A DNA stretch of 64,000 bases, from contig SSNP01000094.1 in NCBI GenBank assembly GCA_006937955.1, positions 1,547,308-1,611,307 on the forward strand. The letters run 5' to 3'. The notes below the pieces were generated by a model. It saw nothing but the letters and a program-made list of their open reading frames with translations, made no database searches and was not told where the DNA came from. The stretch comes from Pachypanchax playfairii. Its lineage: Eukaryota > Chordata > Actinopteri > Cyprinodontiformes > Aplocheilidae. Position numbers and translations under genes: made by a program. Below, piece after piece: positions 60,708 through 64,000 of the stretch; the first letter of the stretch is position 1; the number at the start of each line of letters is the position of its first letter.

Positions 60708-61977
60708 TTAAAAGTACAGTATGTAAAAATTAGACCTTGTCGTCAAATCCCAGTCCCGCACTTCATGTAGAAAAGAAAAGTCTGCTCTCAGCCACTCACC
60801 CCCTCCCCTCCCTGATTCTTCTGTTGGGTTGCCAGTTCTGATGTTGATCCTCATCTAGCTTCTTTTGTATTTGTTCAATTTTTTTATGTCTGAAGATCTA
60901 TTTGTTCAGCATTAAGTTTTCCTAAGTGTGTTTGAATGCCCCATCATGTGCTGCTCGGCTGATCAGATGGAAGGATGTGGTGGTTTCTTACTTTTTGCTG
61001 CTGCTCGTTGTGGAATTACAGCTGCTTGTGTTGAAGACTTGGCAGCCTTGCAGATTCACATGTGATTCGTTATGGAACCAGGAAGTCTAAATGTGTAAAT
61101 AATGATTCCAATTCGGGCTAGCTTTTTTAAAAGAAGAGAAACTAGCGACCACCCAGCCGGCTGAGATCAAGATCTGTTACATTAGCTACGTTTACATGGG
61201 CACATTTAATCGGAATAAACGCCCAATCGGATAAAAAAGACGTCATGTAAACATGTCAATCAGAATGTTTTGATCCGATGCAGCCTGATCCGAAAGAAAT
61301 TTACTTCCGATCAAGAGGGGTGGTTTTGTCCGATCTTCATTCGGATAGACGTGCACGTACACACCCATTCAGAAAGAAAGGGTGAAAAAAGCCCACTGCG
61401 CATGCGTACAAATTCAGCGTGACGTCTTTCCGCTTTCGCAGACCCAAGTAGAAAACATGGCGGGAAGTAAACAGAAGTGGTCTGCTGGTGCAGTCATCCT
61501 GTCATCCTGCTGTCCTCTCCTATGGTGGAGGAGCAGTAGCAATATGTATTCAGCCTCTAGCTTGGTTAATGCGACCAGTAAAAACCCAAACATAAAGGTA
61601 ATCACCTGCAGAAGGTCCATATTGGGGATAACGTGAGTCAGATCGAGCACACGATGGGGCGGGAAAGACGTGCAGAAAGGACGGAGTTTGTTTACTTTTT
61701 TTTCTTCCCCTGGAAAGACAACTCGCTGTGCGCATGCTCAACTCATTTACCCTGATCGAGTGCTTGGTGCATGTGTACTCATGGCATGATCAGATCATTT
61801 CAGTTAGTGTCCATGTAAACAGGGATTTGGGAATTCAGATCGACCAAGATTTTAATCAGATTGGGGAAATTTGGCGCATGTAAACGTAGCTAATGTGACT
61901 TTACTTTCAACATCAATGGAACATTAGACTGTTGTGTGAGCATTTCACTGTAAGATTGTTACATACTGTACCTTTAA
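60708..61977. mobile_element. TTAA/AGGTACAG element carrying a nested element
   Basis: Left end TTAAAAGTACAGTATGTAA and right end TTACATACTGTACCTTTAA are inverted with one mismatch at TTAA (60708-60711, 61974-61977). Without the insert at 61185-61890 it is about 565 bp. A truncated relative lies at 24897. Confidence 0.85.
61185..61890. mobile_element. Harbinger-like non-autonomous element, copy B (nested)
   Basis: A 706-bp element with ends GCTACGTTTACATG / CATGTAAACGTAGC, flanked by TA (TTA on the left, TAA on the right). The minus-strand frame again reads MDLLQVITFMFGFLLVAL and LLLLLHHRRG. On the plus strand this copy has an ATG (MAGSKQKWSAGAVI) where copy A has ATA. It lies inside the TTAA element at 60708-61977. 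Confidence 0.78.
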
Positions 61978-62740
61978 CTTCAACCAGATTTTAAACTGTC
62001 ACACTGCTGCCATGAGTTTTCAAGCCAGACTGGAATTTTTCATTAGTGTTATTTGTGGTCAGAAATCTCTGTAACTGAATAAAAATAACCTTCTCTTAAA
62101 AAGAAAAAAAAATTATGTTGATAGTGGTCTATAATTAAAAAGTACAAAAATGAAGACTGTCGTAAAAAACAGTAGTCCTTGCAAAGCTTTTCTGATAACC
62201 CAACTTTTTAATACAGTATGTAAATTTTAATATTTGGCTTTCTGCTCTTTTATTCTTAGGAATGAATATTCATATTTTATCAGATAAGAAAGATGAAACA
62301 CTTTGATGAAAGCACAACAGAATACATTTATGTATTCCAGTGGCAGTCAGTGCATTTCTAACCCTGGCCTTCAGTAGTGCTCCATCTGAATCAGTCCACA
62401 CCCAATAACTATTTTATTGCTAACACATCGTATTATGCATAAATGCAGTATTAAGAGCCGGTTGCATTAGAAACTATTAATTTCATCTCTCATAGTGCGT
62501 TTGAAGGCAGCGCCAAGGTAAGAGAAATAAACCATTTGTGCAAACTGGGTGTTTGCTTGACTTCCTCCTTTAAGTTTTCACTTCAGAACAATGACATACA
62601 GAGCAACATGTTTAGGCTTATCAAAGGTCTCAGTAACCTCAATAAACTGAGCATGTGTGAATCTGTGATGGGAAAATAAATTGTACCTTTGTTAAAGTTT
62701 GTCTTTCTCTGTGTACGTATGAGAAAGTATTCATGTTAGT
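61978..62740. other. No gene seen; possible conserved non-coding block
   Basis: 62425-62665 is a complex, repeat-free stretch starting 'gtattatgcataaatgcag' with an octamer-like ATGCATAA. Candidate regulatory DNA by appearance only. Confidence 0.25.
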
Positions 62741-63420
62741 TTAAAGCAGTACAAAATAACTTTAAGTTTAAGCTATTGTTATGCAACTCGACTAAGTGAA
62801 TACTCACCAAAAAACATGTTCAGCTTCATATTAGACACTCTGGACGTCTCTGGTCCTCCATATTACACTTAATAACTTCAGTAATTCAGGTCGCATCAGG
62901 AAGTGGTGTTCTGATGATTTATGCTGCCCTGATGAAAAATGCCTCCAAAGTACGAATTAACAACTTATTTCACAACGAGATGTCATTAGAAGTTTATACA
63001 GTATTCTTGTTTATGGTGAGTGTTTCCTGTTAATTATTTAAACATATTTTTATGATCCTTCTCTGATATTTTCTATATAAAATCCCTCTGGGTCCTTATC
63101 AGCCATTGTTGGGTCCTTCTCCTCTGGGAGTGTCCAAACATTTGCCTGTTGCTCTGACAATGTAAAGAAAGTAAAAATAACATCATATTTAGTGTTTCTG
63201 TCCTGGGAGAATTTATTTGATAGGTAAAATTTATTTATGGAAAAATATAGAAACAAAAATAAATGACAAATCTGTTTATTGAAGTCAAGACTGTAGAACG
63301 GCACATGTGCAGAAGGAATCGGTAGCACATCTCAACAGGTAACATATTTCTACAGAACACCGGTTCCAGCAAAGGCTGTCTGAGACACGGCTGTGGAAAA
63401 GTTATTTAGTACTGCTTTAA
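62741..63420 (-). mobile_element. TTAA/AGCAGTAC family, copy e
   Basis: Starts TTAAAGCAGTACAAAATAAC and ends GTACTGCTTTAA with TTAA at both ends. It is 680 bp and the most intact copy without a nested insertion. The minus-strand frame from 63328 shares its C-terminal half (NTKYDVIFTFFTLSE, MADKDPEGFYIENIREGS) with copy d. Confidence 0.92.
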
Positions 63421-64000
63421 CTTCAATAGTAAACAATGTCACGTTCAGCTAATTCTATGAATGATAACTGAAACTGAGAGTAAACAAGAAAACATTCATA
63501 ACCACTAATAAGCATCATTATTATTCCACCTGACCTTTACTGGGAGTTTGTGTGTAAGATTAGTCCAATACCTCAGGAGTATCATCAACCTAGCAAAAGC
63601 ATTAGAAGATAAAAAGTACTGAGGCTTCTAATATAGTTGAGTGGTACAATCAAGAAAACATGTTGCTGCTTGCAGAGCTGAAACAGGAAACTAGAACTCA
63701 TGTAGGTTTGACCTGAATAAGGAACTGAACTTTGCACTGAAACTGTAGAAGCTTTAACAGAACTCTGACAACAACAGGAAGAACCAAAATGTATCTATTT
63801 GATTGTCTAATTTTCAATTTGTGTAATGAACACTGCCCTACATGAATAGTATGTTTTTATTATAAAAATAAAAAAGGATTTTATGATAAGTTGAAAGCAG
63901 TCAGCTCAAAAGCTCCACTTGTCTTGTTTGTTCAATCCAAGGAAAAAATCCATGAAAGCATCACATAGATTTTTTTCTATGGAAATTTTCTAGGCAAGAT
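63421..64000. other. No gene seen
   Basis: AT-rich non-coding sequence to the window edge. Confidence 0.5.

Overview
The window is vertebrate nuclear DNA, almost certainly from a teleost fish. The evidence is a multi-exon gene with canonical GT/AG introns, an intact Tc1-type transposon, several tRNA-derived SINE copies of the teleost kind, an L2-type LINE tail ending in the familiar fish 3' motif, and many short inverted-repeat elements. There are no bacterial-style genes, operons, CRISPR arrays or phage features.

Region 1 (about 0.2-21 kb, minus strand) holds the only host gene I can support: thirteen consecutive internal exons of a calsyntenin, best matched to calsyntenin-2 (clstn2). I placed all 26 splice boundaries by eye. 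Every junction has GT/AG and every codon phase joins, giving one uninterrupted reading frame of 751 residues. It covers two cadherin repeats, the laminin-G-like (LNS) domain and most of the remaining ectodomain. The signal-peptide exon was not found and probably lies beyond the right edge. The transmembrane and cytoplasmic exons lie beyond the left edge. The introns carry SINEs, two long foldback elements, a broken Tc1-like relic and members of several TTAA-flanked families.

Region 2 (about 21-64 kb) has no host exon that I can defend and is best read as the start of clstn2 intron 1 and/or upstream DNA. It is a transposon archive: an apparently intact Passport-like Tc1 element with 200-bp inverted repeats (38.55-40.16 kb), a Tc1 relic, a Kolobok-like TTAA element with one coding exon (27.6-28.5 kb), two copies of a Harbinger-like element (57.4 and 61.2 kb), four further copies of one TTAA-flanked family (a fifth is in Region 1), an L2 tail and an RTE/Rex3-like tail nested inside two of those copies, and a SINE cut into three pieces by two later insertions. 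Repeat-poor blocks around 43.9-46.6 kb and 47.7-49.2 kb look like possible conserved non-coding sequence, but this rests on appearance only.

The most notable non-gene pattern is recurrence. At least five different inverted-repeat families are flanked by TTAA and start with a related A-G-rich terminus. Nested insertions give an order of arrival that can be read directly from the sequence. All family names rest on remembered consensus features; no search was run.
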